This document shows positions 47,752-61,546 of a stretch of 64,000 nt of DNA, piece by piece (the stretch's first letter is position 1; each line of letters begins with the position of its first letter). A model generated the notes under the pieces. That model saw only the letters and a program-made list of their open reading frames with translations, was not told where the DNA came from and did no database searches. The position numbers and the translations under genes were made by a program. Where the stretch lies: positions 5,796,979 through 5,860,978 of the forward strand of contig NC_040022.1 in NCBI RefSeq assembly GCF_000972845.2, given 5' to 3'. This stretch comes from Larimichthys crocea. Taxonomy: Eukaryota; Chordata; Actinopteri; Sciaenidae.

Positions 47752-50700
47752 AACTTGGTTACGTTGAAAGAAAGATCGTGGTTTGGGTTCAGATGGCGAG
47801 TTAGAAAAAGATGTTTGAGCTTAAATGACTTCTTTAAGGGTTAGATAATGAGAGTTGTGCATCTTTCTTCTATTGTGTGGCTGGCTACACCCTGGACATG
47901 TCACCAGTTCATCACAGGGCTTACTGTTAACCACACTAAACACTCATTTCCATCTGTTTGGATGGCAGATTTTTTAAATATATGTCAATACAGTAAACTC
48001 CTGTGTATTTTTTTAGTTCTGTTAGATGTTGAAATGCCTGCAGATATCAAACATTTGGACAGAGACACATTGTTAGGCTGTGTATTGCAGCACATTGGAT
48101 TTGCAATGAAACAAAGGTAGAGGTTTAAGTGATGACTTTCAGCTTTTAGGGTGTTTGAAAGGGTTTTTTTTCCATGTTGTAAGAACAGTGTAGGAATTGT
48201 AGGCCTTTATATACAATTTCTCTATTATTTTTGAGCACTTCTCCCATTTTAGTAGCTTCAAATTATAGTCAGGTATTTATCTTTATTTGACTTTCTTTTT
48301 CTTTCTTTCTTTTCTGTGTTTTGGTCAAACCTTAACATCATAAAAGGATTTTCTTATTTTTTATTTATTTTTTGGCCATACATGTAAAGAGCTGGTTGTC
48401 GTTCACCTCCAGACTGCAGGAGTAAAACGAATAACGTCCAGATTAACAGCACTTTGTCAAAAAACGTGGCTTCAGATCTAAAAGAAAGCAGTTGAGTATT
48501 CCAACTTCAAGAAGAAGGTATTTCTTGTCTTTAATGCATATCTTGCTGCATATGAAATACAGATGTTGTGCTGTTTAGACACAGATAAGTCGAGTCAAGA
48601 CAAGGGGCTACTCCTTCTGCCGTTTAAAGACGGTGTGTCCCTGGTTTGATGTTACAACTGTGTAGTGATTTCTTATGTTTGTGCGGTTGGAGTGACAGAT
48701 TGGAGCTGATATAAGAGTTGGATGGTCACTGTATAAAGTTATGGCCCAGCATGTGTTGAGGGAACTGCTGGGCGAGAGGGTGGATACCATATGTTTTTGA
48801 ACATCCTGCCAAGTAGGGGATAGGACATCACCTGTGACTGGTTACACATCTAAAAACATGAATTACAGTTCCCGTTTAAAATAGAGGAGGAGATGTATTC
48901 ACCCTTCACAAATCGTTTGCAAATATAAACCACAAAAAGTACTCGCTGAAAGCTGGACTTGAGCCAGAGCTGTAGGCAAACGTACACTTTTCTCCTGGCA
49001 GGCTGTCTTTACGCTGTCATATTCATTCTCAGGGTTTTGTTTTTTTTTCTCCTTGGTTAACTTTAGCTCTAAAAGATCACTCACATCCAGAATGTTAAGC
49101 TCAGATATCAGAGGTTCAAAGAGAAGAATAAAGATGGATTTTTAAGCAGATGATCCCATCACAGTCATTAAGCTGTCGTTGTTACACCATTATTACAAGA
49201 ACCAGAGAGCTTTTCTTGCAACAGAAATTCCCCATATATCACTTATCTTTATGGAAAACAGAGTCAGTAATTGCCAGCTGAGCATTGTGAACTTTTTCAT
49301 CTCAAAATCGCTGGTTTGTTTTTTTACCCTGGTTTTGAATGTTTGGCCAGTTTTAGGGGTTTCTCTTTCCTGCAGCTTCCCTACAATGAACAACATTTCC
49401 TGCTGTTATATTTAGTTTGCCAACATTTGCACAAATTTCCAAGCTTCTCACAAACATTACCGAGCTGTTTTTATCAGCCCTTTTCACTCTGAGCAGTGCC
49501 AAGTGAATTAGTTAAGCATAAATGAACTCCCCTGCTAATTACAGTAGGTGAATGATTAAAGACTTCCACTGCATTTGGATCCACTGAACAGGCTGAACCC
49601 TAATTTCTCCTTATGTTATTTTCATAAGGTGGTGTGTGTTTCTGTGTTTGTGAAAGTCTGTCCCCCAGCATAATGTGCTTCAATGACTCATGTTTACTCT
49701 GCGTTTTTTTTTTTTTTTTTTTTACAAAGCCAGATCTTTTTTTTCTGAGTTCAAGAGTAATTTATTGAAAACACTGCTTTGCACAAAATCAAAGCAGGGA
49801 GTCCAAATTTTTCATCATGCCGTTTTCCTCTCATCTGTTGTTCTTGGATGTTCAAAGCATTGTTCTCAGCCATATACTTCTATTGCGCATTCCACAGTGA
49901 TGGAGCAGGAGAGCTGACCTGCAGCCAACAGCTCACGTATGCGAAACAGCAAGTTGGAGACAGACATCAGAGAATTCAAGTAAAATTACCAGCATAACAG
50001 TTTACATAAATCAAACAAATCTGTAGTGGATGCCAAGAAACAAGGAATGCATTAGGAACTAAAGGCTCATTCACAAAAAGAACCAAGTAGCTTCTGATAG
50101 AACAAACAGAACATGTTCTGTAATTAGTATAAAATGATTAGCTCTGGATCTGCATCAACATATTCATAGAAATGTGATCTATGTTTATTATTTTTAGAGA
50201 TCTTGCAGTGTTGGTCACATCATCCCCAGAGGATGAATATTACTGACTTTGGTGACACCTCCTATAGCGCCAACTTGAGGGTGAAATGTGATTTTTAGTG
50301 AAATGTTTTGTCGAATCCTGGAAACATTTGCCAGGACATTGTAGCAACTTGTGATCCCTTCATTTTTAATCTAACAACATCATTATAATTCAAATTCAGC
50401 TGCACTCAGTGCTAATTTGCATGCCAACATGCTAAACTGAAATGGCAAGCATGGTAAAACATTATACCTGCTAAACGTCAGCATGTATCACCATTCTCAT
50501 GTTTGCATGTTGGCATTAAGCTCACAGTACATAGAACTGCTAGCATCTTGATGCCTTGTGTCCTTCATTCCCAGTAACAAGCATAAAACCCTTACTGGCA
50601 CAGACCATGGATAATTTTCCAGCCTCACATAGTAAAATTAGTGCTTTGCTGATGGATAATCTGGTTTTGATGACATACAATATATATCTTGACATGTGTT

Positions 50701-53700
50701 TTTTTCTGTTGAATGATTTTATTTGAAGTTGTTGTTTTTTTTTTTAATCAGAACAATTTAGACTGTAAAAAGTTGATCCATTTCAGCACAACTGCACACC
50801 AGATCTCCAGACCTCATTCTCTAATTTCTACATGCGAAAGCACATTTTTCAGAATAAAATGTGTTTTTTTTTTGCTTCAGAAATCTTCCCCCATCTCCTG
50901 CAGAAATAAACATCCAGCACCCTGGAGCAAGGTGAGATTACAACTAATGCAATCAATGTTTTTATTCATGCAGCAACTGGTAACTGGTTATAAGCTTATT
51001 AGCATTTCATTCCAGATTTTCTCCCTACTTCTTGCTGCATAGCTACTCAGGTTTTTGTCCAGTTTTATATTTAAATTACAGGTCCATCAGAGTGGTGACT
51101 ATGACCCTGATCCACATGTGTAGGATGACCATAACTTGTCAGAACAAGTGGATGGATTGTGTGGCTCATGTTCTGAGCTCTCACAGGATGCAACAGAGGT
51201 GCAGTCAAGCAGAGTCCAGCCTCAGTCTTGTCATATTGCTGACCCAACACACACACAGACACTAAACACCAAACTTTTCATACCTGACAAAACCAGACAG
51301 ACACATCTTTGAGCAGGTGCACTGTCACATTCCTGGACAGCCGTTTAAAAAAAAAAAAAAAAGCCTGTTTCTGTCTCCACATGGCTGGCGTGCAACATAG
51401 TGTGCTGACCTCCAGACTCACCCTCAGATCTCCTGCTGTCACGGTGTGGGGGGGAGGCAGTAGCACGAAAGCAGGTTGTAAAACATGTGATCCGCCCTCT
51501 CCCCTCAGAACAGATGACCCAGATGTACCGGGGAACCAGAAGCAGAAAGGTGCAACAAAGACAGGTTGTATTTGCACAGGTGACGCTCATGAAACTTGTG
51601 TACAGATCATTTAACTGACACACTCACTGCATAAAATGTGCATATTAACAACTCAATTCAGTTTATTTCTTTGTACAAATGACGAATCTCTCTCAGGAGA
51701 TTATTCCTCTGCAGCGTCAGGAGTTAAGAAACAGTGTCAGAAAGATTTAATGAATAAAGGTGAATAATTAACAAATAATTAACACAAATGGATTTATACT
51801 GGAACAAGTTCACTTATTTCACTTTTAGTAAAATAATTACCTAATTACCAAAACACATTTTGTCACTTGTGGTGTCAAAGCAATGTACTGGTTCAATCAC
51901 AGACCTCACTGTTGAAAAGTTGGAACTATACTACTATAATAAACGTAGTAAACTTAATCATATGTATTTTTCCAGTGTTAGTGAACTGTTTATTTTTTCA
52001 GTGTTGGGGACTACATAGACATTGCTCTACTGTTCAGGGGAACAGATTTTGGGATGCCTTTATTATTCTCTCCTCCTGTTGATAATTTATTTTTATTGCC
52101 CCATAGGAGTACTTTGAATTTGATTATCATATTTTATTGTATAATGTCTGAGTTATTGCCTTGATAATTTTGTTCCTCTTGGAAATGACAATAAGGAGAT
52201 GTTTTATTAAGTGTTTTTGAGAGCATCCCTTTGCCGGTAAGTAATGAAACAGTTGCTGTATTTGTCACCCACTCCTCTCCCTGGAGTAAAGTGAAGCACT
52301 GACTCAGATAAGACCATTTATGATCCACTGTAATCGAGAGAAGTAGTACTTATGTGCTTTCCTACCTCCTTTCTCCAACCTCTTCACGGTGACGCTTCAG
52401 CGAAACCACTGTAATCAGCCAAATGGATGAGCTGCTTCACTCAAGGTGATGCTGATGGAAAATTGATGGCGCTGTGTGATTTTAAACTTATTCAGTGCTC
52501 TTTGAGTGCATCAGGCACCGCAGTAGATAAATGTGCTGTTTCCTCTGCATCAATCAGGACAGCTTTTTTTTTATGATAAACAAATTGTGATTCGAATATA
52601 TTCAACTTAGAGAGTTCCAATTATATTCTTGGTGTTCTCTCAAACAGAAGAAATAGAACATCTACATAAAACACCTGCAGGCGGAGACATTTACATTTCA
52701 CTCGCCTTTTGTCTCCGTGCGAGCAAAACGTCCTGGGATCAAAGAGGTTTGTCTGCGAATAAGACAGGACGTTGTTGTTTTAGGCTTCTTTGGTCTGTAT
52801 GAGCATCCTGGGATCATACTGTAAAGGCCACCACAGTCTTGCCATCTTAAGCACCTGGAGGAAGGTTAAGATCATGCTGAGAGAAGAGAGGGATGCATGA
52901 GAGGCCGAGAGAGAAATCGAAATAAATGAAAAGAGGTGTTAAGAGCAAAGAGGAGGAGAAAAAGGTGGTAAAAAGCGAGCTGTTGACTGAGAGGAACCAG
53001 AGGATGAGTATTGACAGCAGGACACAGAAAGGGGAGTAATACGATTAGCTGGTTGGATGGTATTGAATAGCAATCATAGATAACCTGATCCTCTTCCTCT
53101 ACCTCCCTCCAAGCATCCTTTACTCCCAGAATGTGATCATACTGAGCTTTGGACTTCCACAAACAGCTCAATACAATTAAATAATAGTGAGTAATGAAGG
53201 CTGTAATTGAGATGCTTAATCACTTTTTGTGCATGTGAATACATGTGCGCATTTTGGGATTTCCTCGTCTTGATTGGATTGTATTACTGCACGCACGGTT
53301 AATAGCTGCGGTTGTGTATAATGTTTGTTGAATGTGTAGTCGTGTTGTGTTTCCATCGTACCTCGTTTTTTGTCTCATTGGCAGCGATCAAAGGCCTTAA
53401 CCTTGCATAGGTCGGTCATGTTCACTCATCCAGCATACATGGCTGGCTGCTAATGTCCTGGAAATCCTCAACAGACATAAAATAAACCTTTGCAGTATGT
53501 GTGTGTGTGTGTTTGCTTACACATGAGTCCATGTATTATGTGTCCTTTCACTATAAATCTTGGCTCTAAGCATAAAATCTGGATTCATTCGCCTGCATCT
53601 CTTTCCTGTTCTTGGTTTTTCCATTATCTTGTTTTCCAGCAAGCGCTATCACATATTTCTCTTTACACAACATGCATCTCAATAACCTCTTTTCGTCCCT

Positions 53701-56231
53701 TTATGTTGTTGTCATTCAAGGCACAGAGCCCAGGCTTCTCCACTCAACCACACATTTTTGTCTCAGGAAAAAAAAGACCAGCGGCTGCTGGAACATATAG
53801 CTATAGATGATTAAAGGCAGTCATCCAAATATGATGTTAAAGATTGTATCAGTGCCAGACCAAATTCATGAATGCTGCCATGTATAAAATAACCCTTATT
53901 AACATGCTAGTGTGACACAACAAATAAATACATACATGTTCTAGCCTATAAACACAGTGGTTTAGAGACTCTTTGGTTTTGTGACTATTGAAATGAAGCA
54001 ATGAATACCTCCATGTCACCATGTGAGTTATGTGCAGTTCAACCATAAAGTGAGTTTTTCTCATTTCAATACCTTTGGGGGTATTAGGAGGTAAAACTGT
54101 TTTGTATTTCACAAGAAAAGAAGGAAATCTGTTATTAATCCATCCCCTACATAACCATTCAAGATGGATAAAAGTTAATACAAGACATAGGGTACAGTCA
54201 AATAGTCAATAAAAATTACTTCTCAAGTCCTTTCCTAAACACTTTTCCTGGACTTCGATGGAAAATGTCATGAGGTCAAAGAAAGATGTGAAGGAGAATT
54301 CATACGGAGTTAGCAGAAGACGACCGCAGTGTTCAGAGAATCCGACAACCAAACTTTTCAGCCTGCGACACCCAAAACAATGGTATCAGTGATTTGCGAC
54401 CCCCACTATCTCCAGATATCAGATGATTTGTCCTTGTTACATGTCATAATGTTTAGCATGACGCTAATAGACCTTAGCTGATGTTGTTGTTGCTGCTAAT
54501 GTAGTTAATCTGCCGCAATCACATCAGGAGTCAAAGAATATCGAAAAATAAAAAAGATATTTCTAAAAAATTTAAAATTTTGTTTGATTTCTGAAAATCA
54601 CCCCTGTTTGCTACCTCGCAACCCCCCAGGGGGTCCCGACCCCCACTTTGGAAACCAGTATACTAGGGTACATCATTTTGCGGATGTTATTGACGTGATC
54701 TGTGGTAAAACTACAAAGTTCAGAAGACGAACTACAAAAGACTGATCTGAGATACTTCTCACAGGCAGACTAACCTGCCAAAGTACTGGACTGCACCTCC
54801 TGGAGCACATTTTACCATGATGACAAACACACACAGCCCCCTAAGGTGACAATAAATACTAGCCATCACTGCCACAGCTGGTAATTATCACTAAATATGA
54901 AGTACAGCTGAAAGTGATAGGAATGTTTAGTTACGCACAAAGATTGACTTGCCAATGGCATGAGAATCAGCAAAGTTATTAGGAGTCATCCTAATGGAAA
55001 ATGAATGTCTGAACAATTTCACAGTAATCTATTCAATGGTTATTGAGATAATTAAACCAAAGTGCTGGTCCGACAGACCAACGCTGACACCCCCAGGCTA
55101 TGCTGCTAGCATGGCTAAAAATCTGATGTCAATTTTCTTGTGACCCCTTTAACGGGGACTCTTGGCAAATCATTAAATAAAAACGTGTGTTTAGAGCCCA
55201 AACCCTGTTTTCACACCCTTCATGTTGCAGCCCTTCCCACAGATAGCGGTGATGTTGTGAGAGCACAGATGTTTCAATCCTCTATGACATACATCTTATT
55301 TAAGTGCTTCTGACATATCGCAGTGATAAAACGCTGTGAAAGCATTCTGCCTCACTGGCCATTGTTGGGCGCTAAATATCTGAAGGTGAAATCGACTTCA
55401 GGGTCAAACCACAAACCCAGTAAGCCTCCATTGATTTACAGGGGGCTCTCCTCTGATCCCTCTCTGTAATAGCTCTTGTAATAGCCACTTGCGGAGCAGA
55501 TGGCGTCTAAATTTTTAACATACAACCATGTTGCTTTTCCTCTTTTGTGGTCTCCAGTCGCGGGGTTAATGATTTAACGAGTGAGACCTTCTGAGAAACA
55601 GACATATATTCAAACTGGAAGTGGAATTCGGTCCACTGGTGTGCAGTTATTTCCCTTAATTGTTTCCTGAACTTTGCCCTTGAGGTTTTCCCTGATCCGG
55701 CATATCCTGATGGGACTCAATGACAGACGTGGATTTGGGAAGATGGACGAGTGTGAGTGTGAATGTGTGTGTGTGTTTGGTTGTTTTAGTCCTGCCAGGT
55801 GGCAGCAAAGTAAAATGTACCTCATTTACTTCTGACGCGCACTCCTCCCTCACCTCTATACTTGAAGTCTGGACTTATTCAAACTATTCCTGAACCATTC
55901 CAGAAAAATAGTTCCCTCCAGGCTAAAGGTGATGTTGTAATGGGGGATAAATGAGGCCTGAAGCTCCTACATTACTGCCTTGTCTTTCATTGATGGTTTC
56001 ATTACTGATGGTTTCGTCAGTTGTTTCACTGATGATGTCTTACTTGAGACTGACTGACTAAGACTTTACTTGATTTACATCTATTTCTTAGTCCATCCAT
56101 TCTCCATTGCAAGGCACCCAGAGGTATTTCTCAAGAGCTCCTCCTGGGAGAGGTTCAGTGAATGCAGAACTTCCAGAAGACTTCTAATCTGCTTAAGAAG
56201 TTAAAGTCTTGGACTTTGACGAATTGACCCA
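47752..56231. repeat. Second copy of the duplicated block, starting at the assembly gap
   Basis: Begins with AACTTGGTTACGTTGAAAG directly after the N run and ends with GACGAATTGACCCA at 56,231, after which unique sequence continues. It matches 38,566-47,741 throughout and is about 0.7 kb shorter, mainly because the disordered stretch of copy one is absent. No gene was recognised. Confidence 0.9.
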
Positions 56232-56907
56232 AAAGACCCCCACAACCTGTAAAGACCTCTGTGTTTTTTTATTGTTGACTGGGATTTGTTTTGAATTGCT
56301 TGAGATTGACTCGGACTTGGCTTGATTTGGATGTGGCCAAAAACACTTGAAGAAAAAGAGAAGATTTTATTTTTTAATTCCCACCAAAGCCACAGTCTCT
56401 GTTGTTTATCACACTTTGACCTAAATAGGGATCAGTAACTTCCATCACCAGGCCTCATCACCTGATACAGCTTTTTCTATACTGTACTCTCAATTTCAGC
56501 CTAAAAACTCTTGTGTAATGTGTATCACTGTGAGGTCATGATGCAGACTTTCTTTACGAGCTGGAAAAGGTAGAAAAGTTCAGCTCTCCCGCTGAGGGGC
56601 ACTGGACTACACCGTACCATGTCCCAGACATCACCCCCGGGGGACGTCATCGTATCAGAGCATGGAAGGAAGTGGAGGATGGATGATTCCTTTACACCAG
56701 GTCTAAATCATCTTTCTCTTCCTTCTTCTCCATCCTTGTTCCCAGCCTGTGCCCATCTCTCCGTCTGGCTTTCTTTTTCCACCTGGAAAAATAGCAGGCA
56801 CTGAAACGTGATATACAAGGCAGAGAGTGGGGGGTCGTACCGGTCGCTGTGCTGTCCCGCTAATGGAGATGGATGCGGGCTCAAAATTGTCTCCCAAACA
56901 GCCTCCA

Positions 56908-56912
<5 letters not shown>

Positions 56913-56955
<43 letters not shown>
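56913..56955. repeat. (GA)n microsatellite
   Basis: About 21 uninterrupted GA units within a purine-rich region. Confidence 0.95.
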
Positions 56956-56959
<4 letters not shown>

Positions 56960-58599
56960 TCCATTTCTCCTGAGCTTACTTCCAGGCTGCAGAACTCCTT
57001 TAATGAGAGGGGGGGCGAGGGGCTGAGCACTCACGACTTGATTTGAGAGAAGGAGGGAGGAACTGCAGAGAGAAAAGACATGGGGAAGATAGAGAAGAGA
57101 GAATGGGTTGAGACAAAATGATCGGCAGGAGAATAGCGCAGAGGAATGACATGTTGACAACAGAGGAAGACAGATGATAAGACAGCAGGGAGAGAGGACT
57201 GAAGCAGTAATGGTATTCAAAGAGGTGTAATGCAAAGAGAGAAAGCCCCGAGATGAAGAATGGCAGAGATAAATAGACCATGATTGCCTACAAATCACTC
57301 CTTTGCCATTATGCTTCCTGTAAGTCCATCCTCAAAATGCCTCCGACCCTCTTTTGTAACGCCTCAGCAGAGATTTCTCCTGTCTTTTATCACAGGTATC
57401 TCAACACTTTGGGAGCTCTTAGGCTGAAGAGTTATCTGTTAACAACACCGTGGAAGATAAGAGGCAAAGAAAAGAAAACTTCACTTGTACAGCGAGAGGA
57501 GAAATATTTTATATTTTTATATGTTGAACAGAACTTCAAGGCTTTCATCTCAAAATGCAGCTGTTGTAAGAGTCACATAGTGATGATGAATTTCACAATT
57601 ACCTCTCTACAGAGGCTCAATCCCACTAGACAAAAATGAAAATACAAATTACTTTCATGAGTGACATGATAACTAGATAGACAAAGAACAGTACAAAATC
57701 AACAATTTGCAATAAGGGAGTAAAAAATGTTTTTGTTTTACACAAAAAGACACAATAATGACGCATAATTTTAATTTTAAGTTAACTTTTTGGGAACAAC
57801 CCAGTGTTCTGACGGCCCCTTATTCAGAAACCGAAAAGGCCACTTGTCCTATAGCCTGTTATCATCATAGTCAAATAATAAGCTTGTGATTAACATTGTG
57901 AAATGGTCACAGATTGGTTAGGTTTAGGCACCAAATATACTTGGTTAGGTTCCAGAAAAGATGGTTTGGTAAAAAAAAAAGTATGTTAAGTGAGTTGGTG
58001 ATACGTATTTTCTGAACAGCGGGCCTTCAAAGCAAGAGCTTGTTCTGGGATCACAATGGGACATTTTTCAGATTACTACGGTATTGGAATGATGCGCCGT
58101 CAGAACAATGGCATGGTACCATATTTTTATTTCTATAAGTCCTATTTTTTCATCATGTTGTTGGCTGTTTTGTACATAGGGAGCAGATAAACACAAGTCA
58201 AAATCCTAAACAGCAGTGAATCATGATATCTGGTTATTGAGGTTTACATTTTTCATGCGGTTATCTCTCACGGCCATGTGGAGCCACGGACGTGCAAAGT
58301 TGCCTAATGCAGCTTAAAACGGATAGAAACACAATGATATAGACATCAGACTTGAACAGAGATTACACTGAAAATAGAAAAGTGATGCTTTCAGCTCTCA
58401 GATATTTCACTGGTTTCATATTTATACACACATCCGGATAGGGAGACGACATCAAACAACTTTACCTACGTTATAAAATGGCCACCTGCCTCCTGATGTT
58501 ACCATACATATTTATTATTGGGCTTTAAAAAAAAAAAAAAGCCTCGACAGCAGAGGACACAGTGTTTACTCTGCTAAAGCTCTGTATGCTGCAGTAGTA

Positions 58600-58623
58600 T
58601 GTGTGTGTGTGTGTGTGTGTGTG
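58600..58623. repeat. (TG)n microsatellite
   Basis: Twelve uninterrupted TG units in intergenic DNA. Confidence 0.95.
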
Positions 58624-59390
58624 ACTCACTTGAAAGTCTTTTGATTCTGGAAATAAAGGCTTTGAATGGAAGCTGTGCAGATTCTCTGTTTTCTCAACAA
58701 AGAAAATGGTCTTCTGGATCGACACCCTATTTACGGCACTGGTTTAAGTGTTTGTCTGTAAGCTGGGAGAAGCACACACGTGCACGGATGAACACGGTTA
58801 ATTTTAAACCTGATTTATTAGAGAAACATGTAGCCACATCCTCTCCTTCTATTTTTTGTGATATCTTCTTCCGGTTTCACTTCTCCTAGGGTCAAACAGA
58901 TGTGGAATGATTTAACAAGATATGTCTGTTTGTTTTTTTGTACTGTCTAGATTCTGTATCTGTCCTCTTCTACCACAATACGGCTGTGTTTTGGCCTCCT
59001 ATTAAATTGGTGATGTTTGTGATGCACATCACGACTTTCATGAGCTTGGTGATCTTTGCCTGCACGCTTAGTTCTTCATCCTTAGTTACAGAGTAAACTC
59101 ATACAGTAGCCTCTAAACCCACATCCAACTCATCCTCGCCCTAAAAGCTGACTCTTTAAAGATTTTTCTGTGAATATTGTTATGCATCATATTCATCTCT
59201 AACCTTTCCTTATTTCTGCTTCCTCTGTGGGTCCTCCAACATGCTTTGGTGCCGCCTGGAAGTTGCTCGACATCTTCCTGAATTCATATTCTTGTATGTT
59301 TACAGTGCAATCCCAGCACGATTGATGATGATGATGTTTCAAAGAGCTGGTTGTGATGTTACAGAACGCTCTGCTTTCTCAGTCTTCAGG

Positions 59391-59735
59391 AGAGTAACTA
59401 AGTAGATTTCCTAAAGCAGTGTACTTACATTACAATATTTTGAGATACTTTTAACTTCATTACATTTATTTAATAACTGTAGTTATGTTATATCGGAATA
59501 TAATTCAAATTAGCCCCACATTTACCAGTTGCAACATTAAATGGGGAACACAATAATACATCAATAAATATATTCCAATAACATGAATTAATCTGCTTTA
59601 ACTTTTTACTAAGTATATTTTGATACTAAGACTAATATTAATGCATGACTTTGGCTCATAACAGTATTTCTAAACTGTGGTATAACTATTTTTACTCAAG
59701 TCAAAGGTCTGAGTACTTTCCATAACTGCAGAAGT
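59391..59735 (+). repeat. Degenerate fish repeat ('agtaactaagta...tactcaag' family) downstream of the GIMAP gene
   Basis: GAGAGTAACTAAGTAGATTT, AGTGTACTTACATTACAATA, TTTTGAGATACTTTTAACTT, CATTACATTTATTTAATAAC and, after a diverged centre, TTTTTACTCAAGTCAAAGGT and CTGAGTACTTTCC follow the order of a repeat abundant in percomorph genomes. The same family is inserted in the nested repeat at about 16,967-17,220. Confidence 0.65.
59465..59470 (-). terminator. Possible polyadenylation signal of the GIMAP-like gene
   Basis: The minus strand reads AATAAA here, about 480 bases after the stop codon at 59,950. It lies inside the repeat at 59,391-59,735, so the 3' UTR end may be repeat-derived. Other weaker A-rich candidates exist nearer the stop. 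Confidence 0.3.
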
Positions 59736-59949
59736 ATGACATTTCAGCGGCTACGTAATATAAATAACCTATTGTTATACAAGTGCTCCCCCTTGTGGAG
59801 AATTGTGACAATTGTGACCCTGCATGATATTTACAGAAAATAATGTTGTTTTTTTCTATTTACTATTAAAAAAAACACAGATTAAATTTAAATTTGGCTG
59901 TATAATCTAATTGACTTTATCTTGCAGCAACGCATTATGATCATCATCT

Positions 59950-60656
59950 TTACTTTTTTTCTCTCAGTTCCTGTATGGCCTTCCAGCTTTGCTCCAGACT
60001 CGTCCTCAGCTCAGCCATATCCCTCCGGATTTCCTCAAGGAGCTCCAGCTTTGAAAGTTTCCTGTCGATGGATGAGAGCACTTCCTCCGGTCTAGCCTCC
60101 TCGACGACTGCATCCTGCTCTGCGGTGGGACAGTCGGGCTCAGCTGGTTGAAATGACCCCATGGTTTGCTCCCAAACCATTTCAAAGTAGAAGTCAATGA
60201 AAGCTTCCAGCTCCTCCAAGCTGCTGTGGTCCCACTGGTCGATCAGAGCCTGCAGACCTCCAGCCTCACTAAGCCTCCAGAGAGTCTTCTCTCTCAGTGC
60301 AGGATGGCAGAGGGAATTCACACTGATGACATTTTCCTCTGCAAGCATCTTGAGTTCTGTTTGAGGTAAAACCAGAAGCTTCTTTGGACGTCTGGATGAG
60401 AACAGATGGACCTGGCTTTCACCGTTTAGTCTCAAGTGAAGATCATCATCAGGGAGCCAGGCAGGCACATTTAGGGTCCACCTCAGTCCTTGTTTACCAG
60501 AGAGCATAGAGGCCAAACAGGACATGAAACTATATTTGTCCAGGATGGAGGGTCCAGTCCATCTTCCTGATCTTTCTGCTGGTAGTGCCACTATCTGAGC
60601 ACCATTATCAGAGCAGCTTAGTGATATCTGGGCAGTAGAATTGGCTGATTCAGTCA
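59950..60656 (-). CDS. GIMAP8-like gene, last exon: unrecognised C-terminal domain with coiled coil
   Basis: The exon runs from acceptor TTTACAG (before 60,656, entering phase 1) to a stop codon at 59,952-59,950, 234 codons. Its two first bases complete the codon opened by the GTPase exon at 61,547, giving an uninterrupted frame. It has no P-loop. Residues about 1-95 of the exon look beta-rich (S-T-A-Q-I-S-L-S-C, G-R-W-T-G-P-S-I-L). The middle is likely helical (L-C-H-P-A-L-R-E-K-T-L-W-R-L, then SLEELEAFIDFYFEMVWEQ). An acidic linker follows, and the end is a charged heptad-like helix (S-S-I-D-R-K-L-S-K-L-E-L-L-E-E-I onward) finishing E-L-R-E-K-K. I do not recognise the domain. It may mediate self-association of the GTPase, an inference from the helical end only. 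Confidence 0.85.
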
Positions 60657-61546
60657 CTGTAAAGGAAACAAAGTGTGATTTCATGAGAGCCATAAAAATT
60701 CCAACCATCCCCACCAAGATAGAAATCTGCTTATCTCTTTACTACAGGTACTACCTCCCTGTTAACGCCATAAACCAGGTCTCATGACACACCTGATATG
60801 ACAGATTTACTCTGTTTACTGTCTGTTTTCTACACTTCACTGTTACATATCTTAAGTCATACCTAATAATGGTAATAATAGTGCATATTCTTTAATTTTT
60901 TTTAAAGCTTTAAACTTAAAGTTTGTACAAGAACAAGCGATTATTTCCTTTCATTCATATTTATTAGGCTTCTTTAATGACAGATTTGATGTTTCTTTCT
61001 CATTGTTCTTTTAGCTCTTAGATTTTTAACTGTGTGCTTTTCTGAATCATTATGAGGCTTGTTAAGCAGAGAGTGAAGACCGTGAATATATGTTCAGGTC
61101 TCTTACATAATAATATAAACTTTAAGAATTAAATGAATGTAATGCTGAGATGTTTGCCTACTGTAGTTGTCTTAAAATCATGAAGGCCTCGCTACTTCTC
61201 GTAAAGCGTTGGTGACCTCTAGTGGGGGTTGTGAACCCCAGGTTGGAAACAAGTGCTGTAGTTCAAATACTTTGTTTTAACTACAAATATGGAGCATTAT
61301 GAAATCTGATAAGTGATTCTCCAAGTAGCCTGAGAAAGTCTGATTAATTTATACAATAAAAAAACAAAGATTGGTGAAATGTCTGAATAATAAATAAAAT
61401 GAAGTGTCTCATAATCCCTCAGATTTGGTCCTTACCCCCAAGCTGGGAACCATTTCTCTAAAAGAACCATGTCATCATAAACCAGTCCAGAAAAAACAGT
61501 GTGATGAGGTTTTTGGAACAAACCTCAGTGAATGAGTTGTACTTAC
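60657..61546 (-). other. Intron of the GIMAP-like gene
   Basis: An 890 bp intron, phase 1, donor GTAAGT (61,546) and acceptor TTTACAG (ending 60,657). It contains a stretch resembling a degenerate fish repeat at about 61,205-61,260 (GACCTCTAGTGGGGGTTGTG, AACCCCAGGTTGG). No further exon seen. Confidence 0.8.

Larger units (their letters stand above)
56232..59390. other. Intergenic, no gene seen
   Basis: Sequence between the duplicated block and the GIMAP gene. It contains a (GA)n microsatellite (56,913-56,955) and a (TG)n microsatellite (58,600-58,623). A fragment at about 57,905-58,000 (TTGGTTAGGTTTAGGCACCA, TACTTGGTTAGGTTCCAGAA, GATGGTTTGG) belongs to the same repeat as 38,540-38,640. The long minus-strand frame at 56,708-57,298 is pyrimidine-rich low complexity, not a gene. 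Confidence 0.7.

Noticed and set aside
38566..56231. A true 9 kb segmental tandem duplication
   Set aside because: Both repeat boundaries coincide with the N gap, and differences are mostly single-base indels. An unmerged contig overlap explains this more simply.
56708..57298. 196-codon minus-strand open frame
   Set aside because: It reads through a (GA)n microsatellite and pyrimidine-rich sequence, giving Ser/Leu repeats. There is no protein family resemblance.
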